Program-made: the position numbers and the translations under genes
Part shown: positions 8,308 through 17,455 of the stretch, piece after piece
How the letters are laid out: the number at the start of each line of letters is the position of its first letter
Numbering within the stretch: the first letter of the stretch is position 1
The notes under the pieces: model-generated
What the model saw: the letters and a program-made list of their open reading frames with translations, nothing else
What the model was told of the DNA's origin: nothing
Database searches by the model: none
Assembly: GCA_046313435.1 (NCBI GenBank)
Contig: JBKBYG010000005.1
Coordinates: forward strand, 1-64,000
Origin: JBKBYG01 sp046313435
Lineage (GTDB): Bacteria > Pseudomonadota > Alphaproteobacteria > Rickettsiales > Arcanibacteraceae
Direction of reading: 5' to 3'
DNA length: 64,000 nt

Positions 8308-9063
8308 TTATGGCATCCTATAACGTAACTGACAAACATAACCAGGAGTATTAACTAAGTTATAAGTTGCAGCGTTAGTAACCGTACAAGCAGTAGCTGC
8401 AAATGTAGGAACAGTATCAATTCCGGCCATAGCTCTTACTATGCCCTTATCTGCTACACCATCGTCTATTTTATTATCAATTGCGTATGCAGTATCAGGA
8501 AGTAATACACCAGCAGTAGATATAGCACTTGCTGCAGCACCTGTACCATTCACACTTGCTATACCTAAATGATAATAGTTTATACTATCATCTGAGCCGT
8601 ATACTAGTAATCCACCTCTGTTATTTTTAAGGTAAGGAATTTGTGTGCCTGCATTAACACCCCCTGTAAACGACCCAGTATATGAACCTTCAACTACGTT
8701 AATTATCGATAAGTGGCTCCAAAATAGAAGTTCTTCTAGATTGTGCTGAACTTTATTAGTGCCTGTTGGAGTACCAGTAGCAATAATCCCGTTGCCATCA
8801 CCTTGTGTTGGAGCACCTGTAAGCATAGTGTTGGCTTTAGCGAAGTCTCCGGGTAATGCATCATATTTTAACCTAAATGCATTAACAGCAGCTGCATATT
8901 TGTCTAACTGACCCATTATACCACGTGCTTCAGCAGATTTAATTAATTCTTGACCAGCGAGAATACCGCCAATAATTAACCCTATTATTATTAAAACAAT
9001 TGAAAGCTCTATCAGAGTAAAACCTGACGCTTTATTGTTTTTCATATTTGTATCATTTTGCAT
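8308..9063 (-). CDS. Prepilin-like protein with type IV N-terminal methylation motif
   Basis: A 251-residue protein with the class III signal sequence of type IV pilins and pseudopilins: a short basic leader, then GFTLIELSIVLIIIGLIIGG (cleavage after Gly14, conserved Glu at mature position +5). The mature part has the LPGDFAKA segment and a C-terminal block with IDNKIDDG and paired cysteines. The same layout occurs in the other three pilin-like genes here. Either of two nearby Met codons could be the start; the second gives a shorter leader. It would be cleaved by a prepilin peptidase and assembled in the inner membrane by pilus machinery. Confidence 0.85.
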   Translation of the reverse strand: MQNDTNMKNNKASGFTLIELSIVLIIIGLIIGGILAGQELIKSAEARGIMGQLDKYAAAVNAFRLKYDALPGDFAKANTMLTGAPTQGDGNGIIATGTPTGTNKVQHNLEELLFWSHLSIINVVEGSYTGSFTGGVNAGTQIPYLKNNRGGLLVYGSDDSINYYHLGIASVNGTGAAASAISTAGVLLPDTAYAIDNKIDDGVADKGIVRAMAGIDTVPTFAATACTVTNAATYNLVNTPGYVCQLRYRMP

Positions 9064-9194
9064 AATAAAAAACCTTTTATATTAAAATTATTTCTATAAG
9101 ATTACACATACTTGGTAAATAAAACATTAACGTGATTAATAAGTATATAATATAACGTAAAAGTTTTAATATTAAATTTAAATGAGTAAGTTTA

Positions 9195-9626
9195 ATGGAT
9201 AATATAGAAGCTTATAGTTATTTGTTTAGCGATAGCTTGTTCTCAAATCTGATAATAAATTTTTATGGAGAATTAGTTATTGATGTCATGCTAATACTTG
9301 GAGGTTATGACAATATTTTAATACTAATAATATCTTCTTTAGGTAGTTTTATTGCTGGTATATTAAATTTTGTTCTAGGGTTAGTAATACGAACTGCAAA
9401 AAAAACAGAAGAGGTAATTCAGGCTAGTCATCATTATTTTAAAATTAATCATCTAATAGGATCATTTTTGTATATCTTATTACTTTTTTCAGGGTTACCT
9501 ATCATTGGCCCAATATTGCTAGTTATACTTGGTTTGTTTAGAATTAAACTTAATTACTTATCAATTTTACTACTACTACTCAGTAAGATAATTTATTACT
9601 CTAGTAAAATTTATTTATCACATTAG
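9195..9626 (+). CDS. Small membrane protein, DedA/YqaA-like (VTT domain)
   Basis: A 143-residue integral membrane protein with about four hydrophobic segments. The GSFIAGILNFVLGLVIR stretch (49-65) resembles the G-x-x-x-G-N-x-x-G-Y re-entrant loop of DedA/VTT proteins, and the layout resembles the YqaA group common in alphaproteobacteria. It is followed 13 bases later by ygfZ and may be co-transcribed. The assignment is by general resemblance only. Confidence 0.55.
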   Translation: MDNIEAYSYLFSDSLFSNLIINFYGELVIDVMLILGGYDNILILIISSLGSFIAGILNFVLGLVIRTAKKTEEVIQASHHYFKINHLIGSFLYILLLFSGLPIIGPILLVILGLFRIKLNYLSILLLLLSKIIYYSSKIYLSH

Positions 9627-9639
9627 TAATTTTACATAT

Positions 9640-10509
9640 ATGTCGGAAAAAAAATTATATAATATATTAGATAGGGCAGTAATTTCAGTGACAGGCCCTG
9701 AAGCCTCGAGTTTTTTACAAGCAATTATTACTAATGATATTTATAAAGTATCTCAAACTAATTCAATTTATTCTTGTATACTTACACCTCAAGGTAAATA
9801 TGCTTTTGATTTTTTTATTTCTTATTTCGAAGATAAATTTTTTATTGAAATAGATAAGTTGTGCGCAAAGCAGTTAATATCAAAATTGAATCTTTATAAG
9901 TTACGTAAAAACATTGAAATTAAAATGGAAGATGAATATGAGGTGCTTAGCTTACAAGAATTAATAGACCAGGAACAAGCTTGGTTAACTTTGCCTTTTT
10001 TATCAGGTTTAAAATATATTGATCCTAGATATTCTAAAATGGGTTATAGGGCTATCATTAAGTCAGATAGTTTACCAGAAATTTTGGCTGCATATAATCA
10101 AACATTAAACTCTTATGAATATTATAGAATAAATAATGGTATTCCTGAAGGAAACAAGGATTTGCGTTTTGAGAAATCTTTTCCTTTGGAATATGGTCTA
10201 GATTATCTAAATGCTATTGATTTTAAAAAAGGCTGTTATGTTGGGCAGGAGGTAACAGCAAGGACAAAATATCGTGGTTTGATTAGAAAAAAGATATACG
10301 TAGTGAAAGCTATAAATGATATTAGTATAGATAAGGAAGTATACTTAAATGAAATTAAAGTAGGAAATGTTACTTCAGTATTTGGAAATATTGGCCTTGC
10401 TTTAATAAGAGAAGAAGAATACCATAATGAAAAGGCTAAAGATCAAAATATAGCTCCAACAATTGAAGGAAAAGAAGTAAGTTTGATAACTCCTATTTGG
10501 CAAGTATAA
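9640..10509 (+). CDS. ygfZ: Folate-binding YgfZ/IBA57-like Fe-S cluster assembly protein
   Basis: A 289-residue protein of the GcvT-like aminomethyltransferase fold. It carries the diagnostic KGCYVGQEV motif (about 196-204) followed by TARTKYRG, where the cysteine is needed for activity in YgfZ. The N-terminal DRAVISVTGPEASSFLQ block is also typical. Family members (bacterial YgfZ, mitochondrial IBA57) use tetrahydrofolate to help build or repair Fe-S proteins. It has three bases to the next gene and is probably part of a short operon. Confidence 0.9.
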   Translation: MSEKKLYNILDRAVISVTGPEASSFLQAIITNDIYKVSQTNSIYSCILTPQGKYAFDFFISYFEDKFFIEIDKLCAKQLISKLNLYKLRKNIEIKMEDEYEVLSLQELIDQEQAWLTLPFLSGLKYIDPRYSKMGYRAIIKSDSLPEILAAYNQTLNSYEYYRINNGIPEGNKDLRFEKSFPLEYGLDYLNAIDFKKGCYVGQEVTARTKYRGLIRKKIYVVKAINDISIDKEVYLNEIKVGNVTSVFGNIGLALIREEEYHNEKAKDQNIAPTIEGKEVSLITPIWQV

Positions 10510-10512
10510 TTT

Positions 10513-10884
10513 ATGAGAAAAATATTTACTGTACATACTAAATCTTCGAAAAACTTTATCGAAAATACAATATTCATCGAAGAAGGTTTTTCAATGAAAG
10601 CTGCTATATTTAATATTTTTTGGGCGCTGTATTATAAAATATGGTGGCTTGCGACAGTAACATTGTTGTTAAATATATTTCTTACATTTGTTGAAAGTAA
10701 GCATTATATCAATAATTTATATATTATGGTCATGCATTTTTTAGTAAATATTGCTATTGGTTTTTATGCAAATGATTTTTATCGAAAGGATTTACAAAAC
10801 AAAGGGTATAAAATGATAGATATTATAAGTGGTAAAGATCTATCAGAAGCGGAATTTCGTTTTTTTGAAAAAATAACTCGTTAA
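10513..10884 (+). CDS. DUF2628 domain membrane protein
   Basis: A 123-residue protein with the DUF2628 layout: a short N-terminal domain, a conserved FIEEGFSMKAAIFNIFWALYYK region leading into two transmembrane segments (about 43-57 and 70-86), and a C-terminal ANDFYRKDLQNKGY segment. No molecular function is known for the family. It starts three bases after ygfZ, so it is likely the last gene of that unit. Confidence 0.8.
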   Translation: MRKIFTVHTKSSKNFIENTIFIEEGFSMKAAIFNIFWALYYKIWWLATVTLLLNIFLTFVESKHYINNLYIMVMHFLVNIAIGFYANDFYRKDLQNKGYKMIDIISGKDLSEAEFRFFEKITR

Positions 10885-10901
10885 TTGCTCAAAAATAGTG
10901 C

Positions 10902-10929
10902 TTGCAATAAATTTTTTTTGCTTTATAAG
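10902..10929 (+). promoter_or_regulatory. Candidate promoter of tRNA-Val
   Basis: TTGCAA at 10902-10907 and TATAAG at 10924-10929 with a 16-base spacer, about 20 bases before the mature tRNA. Confidence 0.45.
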
Positions 10930-10949
10930 GTAAGTTCCGTTGTTAATAC

Positions 10950-11025
10950 GGGCGATTAGCTCAGTTGGTAGAGCGTCTCGTTTACACCGAGAGGGTCGGC
11001 AGTTCGAGTCTGTCATCGCCCACCA
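10950..11025 (+). tRNA. tRNA-Val (anticodon TAC)
   Basis: 76 bases that fold as a full cloverleaf. The acceptor stem GGGCGAT pairs with ATCGCCC, the D arm is GCTC/GAGC, and the anticodon stem CTCGT/ACGAG-like arm carries loop TTTACAC with anticodon TAC. The T arm contains TTCGAGT, and CCA is encoded. It stands alone between two protein operons. Confidence 0.96.
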
Positions 11026-11118
11026 TTTTAGAAATCATAATTAAGTATATTAACCTAAAATTTATCTGTCTGGTAAATAATTAATTTTTAAGTTACATAT
11101 ATATTATATTATTAAATT

Positions 11119-12066
11119 ATGAATAGAAATAATCTTACTTCTTATATATCAATAATATTTTTCTTCTCACTACTAGCTTGCTCTTCAAAGCATGAAACAC
11201 TTCAGACAAAGGAAAATATTACTACTTATAAAGGCCATTATAAAGTTGGTAATCCTTATATTGTAGAAAATGTAAAATATCATCCTAAAAAAGATCATAA
11301 TTATGATGAAACTGGTATGGCATCATGGTATGGAGGAGAGGATGGATTCCATGGAAAAAAAACTGCTAACGGTGATTACTATGATAAAAAAATGCTTTCA
11401 GCAGCTCATAGGACATTGCCATTACCCAGCATTGTAAAAGTTACAAATTTAAAAAATAACAAGTCTGTTATTGTAATGGTTAATGATAGAGGGCCATTTT
11501 CAAAAAAAAGAATTATAGATGTTTCTGAAAAAGCTGCAGAAATACTACATATGAAACATCAAGGATCTGCTAATGTTAGAGTACAGTTTTTGAAAGAAGA
11601 GACTAAAAAATTACTTGCAGCATTAAATCTTCCTGAAAAAGAAGGCGCATATGCAGTTAATAGATCTAAAATTGTGCCAGGAAGCTTTTTAGAAGCAAGT
11701 AATAAAATGCATGGTATTGATTTAAACAAAATTTCAAATTTGAAAGGGGAAAATTTTTCAACCCGTGTCTTAAAAGATAATAAGATTATATCTTCAGCTA
11801 AAAATAAATCTAAGATTCCTTTAAATACTAAAAACAAATATTTTGTTCAAGTTGGGACTTATAAATCAAGAAGTAACGCTGAAAAAATAGTCCGTGAGTT
11901 AAGTAAATTTGGTAAAGCCAAAATTCAATTTTCTAAATCTCCGATTGAATTATATAAAGTGTCATTCGGACCTTATAATGATTCCGAGGCTAAGCCATTA
12001 CTGAAACATTTGAGTATGATCGGCAATGAAAATGTAAAACTCCTTGCAAGTAACGTAGTAAAGTAA
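11119..12066 (+). CDS. rlpA: RlpA-like lipoprotein with SPOR domain (septal lytic transglycosylase family)
   Basis: A 315-residue protein. It begins with a lipoprotein signal ending LLAC (lipidated Cys21). A double-psi beta-barrel RlpA domain spans about 75-165, with the ASWYG...GKKTANG start, the AAHRTLPLPSIVKVTN block and NDRGPF. A C-terminal SPOR domain (about 238-312) starts at YFVQVGTY and should bind denuded septal peptidoglycan. RlpA proteins cleave glycan strands at the division site in some bacteria. The gene is immediately followed by a DD-carboxypeptidase, an arrangement common in Rickettsiales. Confidence 0.92.
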   Translation: MNRNNLTSYISIIFFFSLLACSSKHETLQTKENITTYKGHYKVGNPYIVENVKYHPKKDHNYDETGMASWYGGEDGFHGKKTANGDYYDKKMLSAAHRTLPLPSIVKVTNLKNNKSVIVMVNDRGPFSKKRIIDVSEKAAEILHMKHQGSANVRVQFLKEETKKLLAALNLPEKEGAYAVNRSKIVPGSFLEASNKMHGIDLNKISNLKGENFSTRVLKDNKIISSAKNKSKIPLNTKNKYFVQVGTYKSRSNAEKIVRELSKFGKAKIQFSKSPIELYKVSFGPYNDSEAKPLLKHLSMIGNENVKLLASNVVK

Positions 12067-12080
12067 AAAGATAGTAAAAA

Positions 12081-13211
12081 ATGATTAAGAGCTTATTTAT
12101 TGCATTAATATCAACATGTGTATTTATTTCAAATATTTGCTATTCATTTGAGACCAAAGCTGAATATGCAATTCTGGTTGATGCTCTAACTCAAGAAGTA
12201 TTGTTTGAAAAAAATGCTGATACAGCTATGGCTCCTTCTTCAATGAGTAAATTAATGACAATTTATATGGTCTTTGATGCGCTTAAGAAAAATATTTTAA
12301 CTTTAAATGATAAATTCACTGTAAGTGAAAATGCATGGAAGAAGGCTGGTTCGAAAATGTTTATACATGTCAATGACCAAGTCTCAATACAAGATTTACT
12401 TAGAGGAATAATTATTCAATCCGGTAATGATGCGTGTATTACTATTGCTGAAGGAATGAGCGGTAGCGAAGAAAATTTTGCACATGCAATGAATGAAAAA
12501 GCTAAAGAAATTGGATTAAAAAATAGTTATTTTAAAAATTCTACTGGTTGGCCTGAGGAACATCACTTAATGTCTTCAAGGGATTTAAGCATTCTAGCTT
12601 ATAGATTAATTAATGATTTCCCTGAATATTATAATTTCTTTAGTGAGCAAAGCTTTACTTACAATAATATAAAACAAGATAATAGAAACATGTTGCTTTC
12701 GAGAAATGTAGGGGCCGATGGTTTAAAGACTGGTCATACTGAGATTGCAGGTTATGGGATTACTGCTTCAGCAAAAAAAGATGAAAGAAGGCTAATATTA
12801 GTAGTAAATGGTCTTGGCTCTACTGTGGAAAGAGCAAATGAGGCAGAAAAATTACTTCAATATGGTTTTTTAAATTTTAAAAATCTTGATTTATTTAAAG
12901 CTGGTGAAGTTGTTGATAACGCAAAAACTTGGTTAGGGAAAGAAGAGATTGTCCCTTTGGCAACTGAAACTGATATTATAATTACTGTGCCAAAATATTC
13001 AACAAAGGATATTAAAGTTGCAATGAATTATAATATGCCTATTAAAGCTCCAATTGAAAAAGGACAAAAATTAGGTGAATTAAAAATTGAAATCTCAGAT
13101 AATAGTCAGCCAATATATTATAATCTTGTAGCAACAAAATCGATAGAAAAAATCTCTTCTATAAATAAATTTTTCAAAAATATTTTGTATCTTTTATTCA
13201 ATAAATTCTAA
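12081..13211 (+). CDS. dacA: D-alanyl-D-alanine carboxypeptidase (PBP5/6 family)
   Basis: A low-molecular-weight penicillin-binding protein of 376 residues with a signal peptide (about 1-22). The serine-enzyme triad is complete: SMSK (Ser54-Lys57), SGN (114-116) and KTG (216-218). A C-terminal beta domain and a hydrophobic or amphipathic tail (IEKISSINKFFKNILYLLFNKF region) provide membrane attachment. It trims the terminal D-Ala from peptidoglycan stem peptides in the periplasm. It follows rlpA by 14 bases and is likely in its operon. Confidence 0.95.
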   Translation: MIKSLFIALISTCVFISNICYSFETKAEYAILVDALTQEVLFEKNADTAMAPSSMSKLMTIYMVFDALKKNILTLNDKFTVSENAWKKAGSKMFIHVNDQVSIQDLLRGIIIQSGNDACITIAEGMSGSEENFAHAMNEKAKEIGLKNSYFKNSTGWPEEHHLMSSRDLSILAYRLINDFPEYYNFFSEQSFTYNNIKQDNRNMLLSRNVGADGLKTGHTEIAGYGITASAKKDERRLILVVNGLGSTVERANEAEKLLQYGFLNFKNLDLFKAGEVVDNAKTWLGKEEIVPLATETDIIITVPKYSTKDIKVAMNYNMPIKAPIEKGQKLGELKIEISDNSQPIYYNLVATKSIEKISSINKFFKNILYLLFNKF

Positions 13212-13434
13212 TAGCTTGTTATACTAGACATTATTTTTAAATATTTCTTAATAAATTTATTATATAAATATATTGAATGCTTCTATAGCAAAAATATATT
13301 TTATAGTGGCTTTTACGCCACTTATAAGAATAACATATATAAAAAACATAAAAATAATTTGCATTTTATATAAAAGTTTATAGATTTTAATAATATTAAT
13401 TATAACAGTATATACAATATCGAAAGAGATCATC

Positions 13435-14442
13435 ATGGCAATTTTTAATTCTAATAAATATAAAAAAATAAATTATATTTTATTAAAATATGTCATATCT
13501 TCAATCTTGTTTACAATGTCTTTTAATGCGTACGCGAAATCTGAACCTAAGCAGGTTTCTAGAAATGCTTCTTTAATAGTTGACAGTAATACCGGCACTA
13601 TTTTGCACCAAGAAAACGCTTCTAAACATCGTTATCCTGCATCTCTTACTAAAATGATGACGGTATATCTTACATTTGAAGCACTTAAATCAGGCAAGTT
13701 AAATTTAAATAAAGAGTTAACGGTTTCTAAACATGCAGCATCTATGCCGAAAATGAATATAGGTTTAAGGGCAGGGGAAAAAATAAAACTAAAAGATGCT
13801 TTGATGGCTACTATTATTAGATCAGCGAATGACACAAGTGTTGTATTAGCTGAGGCTGTGAGTGGTTGCGAAATAGTTTTTGCAAAAAAAATGACTGAGC
13901 GGGCTCATCAAATAGGTATGCACCATACATTATTTAAAAATGCTTCAGGCTTGCCTAACCCTGCGCAAAAAACCACCGCTTACGATATGGCAAAGCTGGC
14001 TATTGCTTTAAACCGTGATTTTCCTGAGTATTATTCATTTTTCTCTAAAACTAGTTTTACCTTTAAAGGTAATACTTATCATGGTCATAATAATGTAACA
14101 AAAAATTATCCAGGTGCTACTGGTTTAAAAACAGGATACATTAATGCTTCAGGTTTTAATTTAGTTACTTCAGCAAAAAGAGGAAATTCAAAATTAATTG
14201 GAGTTGTATTAGGGGGAGATACAGCGCAGTCACGAGATAAAAAAATGGTTGCGCTTCTGGATAAATATTTTTCTAAACGTGAATTTGATGAGCTTCCTAC
14301 AGAGTTCAGTGACGGGTCAAGCAAGATTGTAAAGAAAACAGTTAAAGTTGCAGCAATAAAGTCAAATAATTTTAAGCCTAAGAAAGTCTCTTACAAGCTG
14401 GTCTCTAATAAGAAACCAGCTCGTAAAGGGAATTATAGTTGA
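13435..14442 (+). CDS. Second D-alanyl-D-alanine carboxypeptidase family protein
   Basis: A 335-residue serine peptidase of the S11 family with a signal peptide ending near residue 35. The motifs are SLTK (70-73), SAN (130-132) and KTG (232-234), so catalysis should be retained. Unlike the upstream paralogue it lacks the PBP5 C-terminal domain and ends in a Lys-rich tail. The DNA has slightly more GC-rich codons than its neighbours in places. It is separated from dacA by 223 bases that contain no gene, so it probably has its own promoter. Confidence 0.93.
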   Translation: MAIFNSNKYKKINYILLKYVISSILFTMSFNAYAKSEPKQVSRNASLIVDSNTGTILHQENASKHRYPASLTKMMTVYLTFEALKSGKLNLNKELTVSKHAASMPKMNIGLRAGEKIKLKDALMATIIRSANDTSVVLAEAVSGCEIVFAKKMTERAHQIGMHHTLFKNASGLPNPAQKTTAYDMAKLAIALNRDFPEYYSFFSKTSFTFKGNTYHGHNNVTKNYPGATGLKTGYINASGFNLVTSAKRGNSKLIGVVLGGDTAQSRDKKMVALLDKYFSKREFDELPTEFSDGSSKIVKKTVKVAAIKSNNFKPKKVSYKLVSNKKPARKGNYS

Positions 14443-14450
14443 TTAATTAG

Positions 14451-15386
14451 TTATCTCCATAACGTTTTTTTAAGCTTGCGTGAGCTCTGAGAATCCTTTT
14501 CACGAATTATATCTAATAATACATTTCCTTCCGCAGAGTACTTATCACTTTTTAAGTTATTAACAAGCTTGGGAGTAGCGAAATCAGTGATAATATTAGA
14601 AATATCATGACAAAAAAGTTGTGATAGTCCTGTTTTTGATACTTGAATAAAACTGTTTAATTTTATTCTATTATCGCTTATAAAATTATCAAATCTGTTT
14701 AAATTATTTGTTATATAAGGGTTATTAATATCTAATCTTTTTTTTAATTCTTTAGAAATGTGATCTATATTATTTACAAAAGTTCTATATTCTTCAGGGG
14801 TTATACGGATTTTTTTCTCTGAATCTTTAGCAATAGTCTGTATTTTATTTATTAGTAGAACTATTTCTGTCTCGTTTTTTTCTAACATTTTTGCAAAACA
14901 TAAATTTTCACTTGGTGTTTCTACTGAAAATTTTTTAATGCTAATATTATAGTTAAGTGAGTTTTCAAAGATATCTTTTAAATTATGGTAATCATATGTT
15001 TCAGCGCTGGATATGCTAATATTTTCTATATAAATATTATCGGCAATGAATAAGTTTATATAATCTACATTTTTCCTAAAACTTGTTTTATCTGCGAAAT
15101 TCAGGTGTAATTCTTTTAAATGTTTATTTTTAGTAATTTCGTTAAGTATAAAGCGTGCTTCAAGAGCATTTTTAGGTGAAATATTAAATATCACTTTGGT
15201 TATATAATTTTGCTTAAGCTTAGTTTGAAGAAGCTCTGGATAACTTAAATCTGTAATTTCTAAAGTATCTAAACCGTTTTGTAAACTCGCTTGAGAGCTA
15301 ATATTTAGCGCTCCAATTTCTTCTTTAGATTTTTTTATAGGACTAGAGTAAATTATATCTGTAAATTTTCTTTTTTTATCAGTCAT
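14451..15386 (-). CDS. Leucine-rich-repeat-like protein with degenerate C-terminal F-box-like segment
   Basis: A 311-residue protein that I cannot place in a named family. It begins with a basic cluster (KKRK at 4-7, KKSK at 18-21) that looks like a nuclear localisation signal. The middle has irregular leucine-rich-like units such as LDTLEITDLSYPEL and HLKELHLNF. The segment at about 254-275 (LSQLFCHDISNIITDFATP) resembles an F-box helix pair, and the C-terminus is again basic. The same N-to-C design occurs in the 40.2 kb gene. It may be a secreted host-interaction protein; that is inference. Confidence 0.6.
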   Translation of the reverse strand: MTDKKRKFTDIIYSSPIKKSKEEIGALNISSQASLQNGLDTLEITDLSYPELLQTKLKQNYITKVIFNISPKNALEARFILNEITKNKHLKELHLNFADKTSFRKNVDYINLFIADNIYIENISISSAETYDYHNLKDIFENSLNYNISIKKFSVETPSENLCFAKMLEKNETEIVLLINKIQTIAKDSEKKIRITPEEYRTFVNNIDHISKELKKRLDINNPYITNNLNRFDNFISDNRIKLNSFIQVSKTGLSQLFCHDISNIITDFATPKLVNNLKSDKYSAEGNVLLDIIREKDSQSSRKLKKTLWR

Positions 15387-15671
15387 TTTAAAATTTCTTT
15401 TAGTTAATGGTTATTAATAATATTATATATAATTATAAATAAAAATTAACTAAGTCAAGATAAAATTAACAGAAATTAACATATTTTTTCATTATAAATA
15501 TTAAAAAAGTACTATCTATTTGAAAAATATAGTTTTTTTATTAATTATTTTTTTTAAGCGTATCACGATATTTTAGTAGTAACTAACGGTGATTTTGAAA
15601 TTCAAGCTTTAAGCTTGACTAAGAAGTATGCAACTAATAAGTTAGTCTGATAATAAATATTTGGGAAAGAA

Positions 15672-16772
15672 ATGATTTTTGAACAGGATAGTTTTAACCA
15701 ATTAGAGGGAATGTATATTTTGAATATGGAAGATAATAATATAATGCCGAGTATTGAAGACCAGATTGGTTCAATGTTAATTATTGGATTTAATGGAACA
15801 GATTTCAACACTTCAACAGGACAAGGATTTTTAACTAAAATTGAAAATAAGCATGTTGGTTCGGTTATTTTATTTAAGTATAATATTAAATCATCAGATC
15901 AGCTTAAAGAACTAACCCAAACTATTCACGATGCAAATCCTGCATGTACGATATACATTGATCAAGAAGGTGGTAAAGTACAGAGATTAAGATTTAATGA
16001 GTATCCTTCAGCTGCTTATATTGCAAAAAATTATACAGTAGAAGAAGCTGAAGAAATTTACAGTGATTTAGCAGCCGAACTAAAAGAATTTGGAGTTGAT
16101 GCAAATTTTGGACCTTTAGTAGATTTAAATAATATTAAGGCACCTTGCCAAGTTATTGGAGGCTTAGATAGAAGTTATTCTGAAGATCCTGATATAGTTG
16201 TAGATTACGCATCTGCCTTTATTGAAGCACACCATAAAAATAGCATTTTGACTTGTATAAAACATTTTCCTGGCCATGGATACGCACAAGGAGATACCCA
16301 TCATGGGTTGGTAGATGTAACTGAAACCTATAATGAAATTGAACTTTTGCCATTTTATAAATTAATCGATCAAAATAAAGTAGATATGATTATGACGGCT
16401 CATATTCTAAATAAAAATTTTGATCCAAATTATCCTGCTACTTTATCAAAAATTACTTTAGATAAATTACTTAGAAATAATGGCTATGATGGCGTAATCG
16501 TAAGTGATGATTTACTGATGAGTGCACTTAGTGAGAATTATGAATTCGAAGATTTAGTGATTCAGTCGATTAATGCTGGTTGTGATATGCTTATAATTTC
16601 AAATAATGCAGAAGCGTGCAAGCATTTACCTGATTATGAACCAGATAATAACATAGCAATTAAAATTATTGATATTGTAAAAAAAGCTATTGAAAAACAA
16701 GTAATAACAGAAGAACAAATTAATAATTCTTATAGAAGAATTGTAGAGTTAAAAAGTAAATTTAAGCTTTAA
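15672..16772 (+). CDS. nagZ: Beta-N-acetylhexosaminidase, glycoside hydrolase family 3
   Basis: A 366-residue cytoplasmic NagZ-like enzyme of peptidoglycan recycling, removing GlcNAc from anhydro-muropeptides. Visible motifs are IGSMLIIGF at the start of the barrel, IDQEGGKVQRL, the histidine loop KHFPGHGYAQGDTHHG, and IVSDDLLM with the nucleophile Asp. The ATG at 15672 is preceded by GGGAAAG. It leaves about 30 extra residues before the domain, so a start at Met14 or Met19 is possible but has poorer ribosome binding sites. Confidence 0.92.
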   Translation: MIFEQDSFNQLEGMYILNMEDNNIMPSIEDQIGSMLIIGFNGTDFNTSTGQGFLTKIENKHVGSVILFKYNIKSSDQLKELTQTIHDANPACTIYIDQEGGKVQRLRFNEYPSAAYIAKNYTVEEAEEIYSDLAAELKEFGVDANFGPLVDLNNIKAPCQVIGGLDRSYSEDPDIVVDYASAFIEAHHKNSILTCIKHFPGHGYAQGDTHHGLVDVTETYNEIELLPFYKLIDQNKVDMIMTAHILNKNFDPNYPATLSKITLDKLLRNNGYDGVIVSDDLLMSALSENYEFEDLVIQSINAGCDMLIISNNAEACKHLPDYEPDNNIAIKIIDIVKKAIEKQVITEEQINNSYRRIVELKSKFKL

Positions 16773-16781
16773 CAAACTTAA

Positions 16782-17348
16782 TTACTTAATTTTATTATAG
16801 TGAATAATGTCGTGAAAACATGCTTTTTGATTTGAAGTATTTCTATAACCATGTGGTTGGTCTGCATTAAAACGTAAACCTTCATTTGATTTAATCTTAT
16901 GCCAGATATTATTGATAAGCACTTCCATTTTGCCTTCAGTGACAATTACATGCTCAACAACATTACCGGTGTGTGATGGAGATAAATGCACACAACCAGG
17001 TAATAATTCAATAATAAATACTTCAAAACATAAATTATCATCATAAGGAAATAAAGAAGTAACTTTAATCTTATCATCATCGGGATGAATTTGTGTTGGA
17101 TTATTAGTACGATGTATTGTTGTAGGTGAATATTTAATATTATCTTCGATGAAGCTTGAAAATGATGTTTCAAATCCACTTGCAATTTTCCATAAAGTAG
17201 AAATAGTAGGGCTTGATTCTGCTCTTTCAATTTGTCCAAGCATTGCTTTACTTACACCTGTTTTTTGGCTTGCAATATCTAAACTCCAACCTTTTGCTCG
17301 CCGTAAAGACTTCAAAGTTTCAGAAATTTTTATAATTAAATTATCCAA
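16782..17348 (-). CDS. XRE-family transcriptional regulator with cupin sensor domain
   Basis: A 188-residue protein with an N-terminal helix-turn-helix (about 10-62, including LRRAKGWSLDIASQKTGVSK and MLGQIERAESSPT) and a C-terminal cupin barrel (about 105-185, with HVIVTEGKMEVLINN and HGYRNTS). This design is typical of regulators that sense small metabolites. It is divergent from the ybaK-DUF2000 pair. A perfect 18-bp palindrome in the shared intergenic region is a good candidate for its operator, so it probably controls that pair and itself. Confidence 0.92.
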   Translation of the reverse strand: MDNLIIKISETLKSLRRAKGWSLDIASQKTGVSKAMLGQIERAESSPTISTLWKIASGFETSFSSFIEDNIKYSPTTIHRTNNPTQIHPDDDKIKVTSLFPYDDNLCFEVFIIELLPGCVHLSPSHTGNVVEHVIVTEGKMEVLINNIWHKIKSNEGLRFNADQPHGYRNTSNQKACFHDIIHYNKIK

Positions 17349-17372
17349 ATTTTACCTATATAAAAAAACTCT

Positions 17373-17390
17373 TGTGCGTTATAACGCACA
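17373..17390. promoter_or_regulatory. Perfect 18-bp palindrome, candidate operator of the XRE-cupin regulator
   Basis: TGTGCGTTATAACGCACA reads the same on both strands. It is unusually GC-rich for this intergenic region. It lies 25 bases upstream of the regulator start and 66 bases upstream of the ybaK-like gene, which is where a dimeric repressor site is expected. Confidence 0.7.
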
Positions 17391-17455
17391 TATGTATAGT
17401 TTAATTAAATTTAGGATAAAAATATGTTTAATACAATGAATATTATGGAGGAAAT

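Noticed and set aside
15387..15671. Possible gene in the 285-bp gap before nagZ
   Set aside because: The only open frame there overlaps nagZ on the other strand and lacks any coding signature; the region is A/T-run-rich and looks like a double promoter region.
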